This document shows positions 63,486 to 64,000 of a stretch of 64,000 bases of DNA, one piece after another. Source of the stretch: Sorex araneus (lineage: Eukaryota; Chordata; Mammalia; Eulipotyphla; Soricidae). Each line of letters begins with the position of its first letter. The first letter of the stretch is position 1. A program made the position numbers and the translations under genes. The DNA is taken from NCBI RefSeq assembly GCF_027595985.1, contig NC_073306.1, forward strand, positions 194,958,000-195,021,999, given 5' to 3'. The notes under the pieces were generated by a model. The model saw only the letters and a program-made list of their open reading frames with translations. It had not been told where the DNA came from and made no database searches.

Positions 63486-63846
63486 GCTGCCAAGATGTGA
63501 CCCCGGTGCCACACATGTGCAGCCTCTCTGCAGCTGCACGAGCATGATTCCAGAGGCCAGCTAAACTACTTTTGGTACCGACAGCTTCTTGCAGAAATGT
63601 CTCTAGACTGTGAACTAAGCTGTGGCCCCATGTCTGCCCAGGAGGGGAAAGGTTTTTCTCTCTTGTCTTTTCCTTCCTGGGGGGTTGGTGGGGGAGAGAG
63701 ACAAGGTGTACTGGGGTTTTTTTTGGTGGTGGAATATGTGCACTGGTGAAGGGATGGTTGTTTGAGCATTGTAAAACTGAGACTTAAGCCTGAAAGCTTT
63801 GTAATTTTCCACATGGTGATTCAATAAAAATATTAATTTTATTTAA
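63486..63846 (+). mobile_element. L1-tailed non-autonomous element, complete, with 18-bp TSD
   Basis: Bounded by AAAAAGCATTCCACTTGA (63468-63485) and AAAAAGCACTCCAGTTGA (63847-63864). The 5' 215 bases (CTGCCAAGATGTGACCCC to GGAGGGGAAAGG) are not L1. The last 130 or so (GTGCACTGGTGAAGGGATG, AAGCCTGAAAGCTTTGTAA, then poly(A)) match the local L1 3' end. No coding. It is the cleanest of three copies in the window. Confidence 0.75.
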
Positions 63847-64000
63847 AAAAAGCACTCCAGTTGATTCTGAACAATATGTGTTGAAAACTGGTAGAATAAC
63901 TAGTATTAATAACTATTTGAGGAAGATGATCAAGAGGATAATGAAAAATGTTTTTTGAAATCTCCGTATTCCACAATACTGACATCCCAGTAGGAGAACA

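Larger units (their letters stand above)
58501..64000. other. Region upstream of JCHAIN
   Basis: No exon was recognised on either strand. 58,500-59,190 and 59,400-60,420 are AT-rich unique DNA. The rest is mobile and simple-repeat DNA listed separately. A distal J-chain enhancer is known several kb upstream in mouse, but I could not identify one by eye. Confidence 0.6.

Overview
The window is nuclear DNA of a placental mammal, most likely a shrew (Sorex type, order Eulipotyphla). Two single-copy mammalian genes are recognisable from their spliced exons. More than fifty SINE copies share a tRNA-like head and a body that I recall as typical of shrew genomes. The species call comes from memory of those repeats, not from a search.

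Layout. 1-18,860: gene-free DNA upstream of ENAM, filled with SINEs, L1 3' ends, one RTE LINE tail and a few unclassified poly(A) retroelements. About 18,870-36,810: ENAM (enamelin) on the + strand, with a candidate non-coding first exon, eight coding exons and an AATAAA signal. All coding exon boundaries fall between codons and the joined frame is open for 1,132 residues, close to the roughly 1,142 of human enamelin. 36,810-47,519: intergenic, with SINEs, a hAT-type MITE, an RTE LINE fragment with target-site duplications and an L1 ORF2 fragment. 47,520-58,393: JCHAIN (immunoglobulin J chain) on the - strand, four coding exons, 166 residues, with a compact promoter-like block just beyond the start codon. 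58,500-64,000: repeat-rich DNA upstream of JCHAIN. The tail-to-tail ENAM/JCHAIN order agrees with the known mammalian order on human 4q13. AMBN, the expected next gene to the left, was not found.

The two genes are functionally unrelated. ENAM encodes a secreted enamel-matrix protein made by ameloblasts. JCHAIN encodes the polypeptide that links IgM and IgA polymers in plasma cells.

The most informative material is in the mobile DNA and in the J chain. (1) Two SINE families share one tRNA-like head but have different tails. One ends in poly(A), as expected of L1-driven copying. The other ends in about 60 bases that match the last codons and terminal repeat of an RTE LINE also present here. 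(2) The RTE fragments encode a C-terminal segment that resembles nematode RTE proteins. (3) A roughly 360-bp non-autonomous element, complete with target-site duplications, carries an L1 3' end behind an unrelated 5' part. (4) The predicted J chain extends nine residues beyond the usual C-terminus and lacks three residues between two conserved cysteines. No new multi-gene system was found; everything else looks like ordinary mammalian intergenic and intronic sequence.
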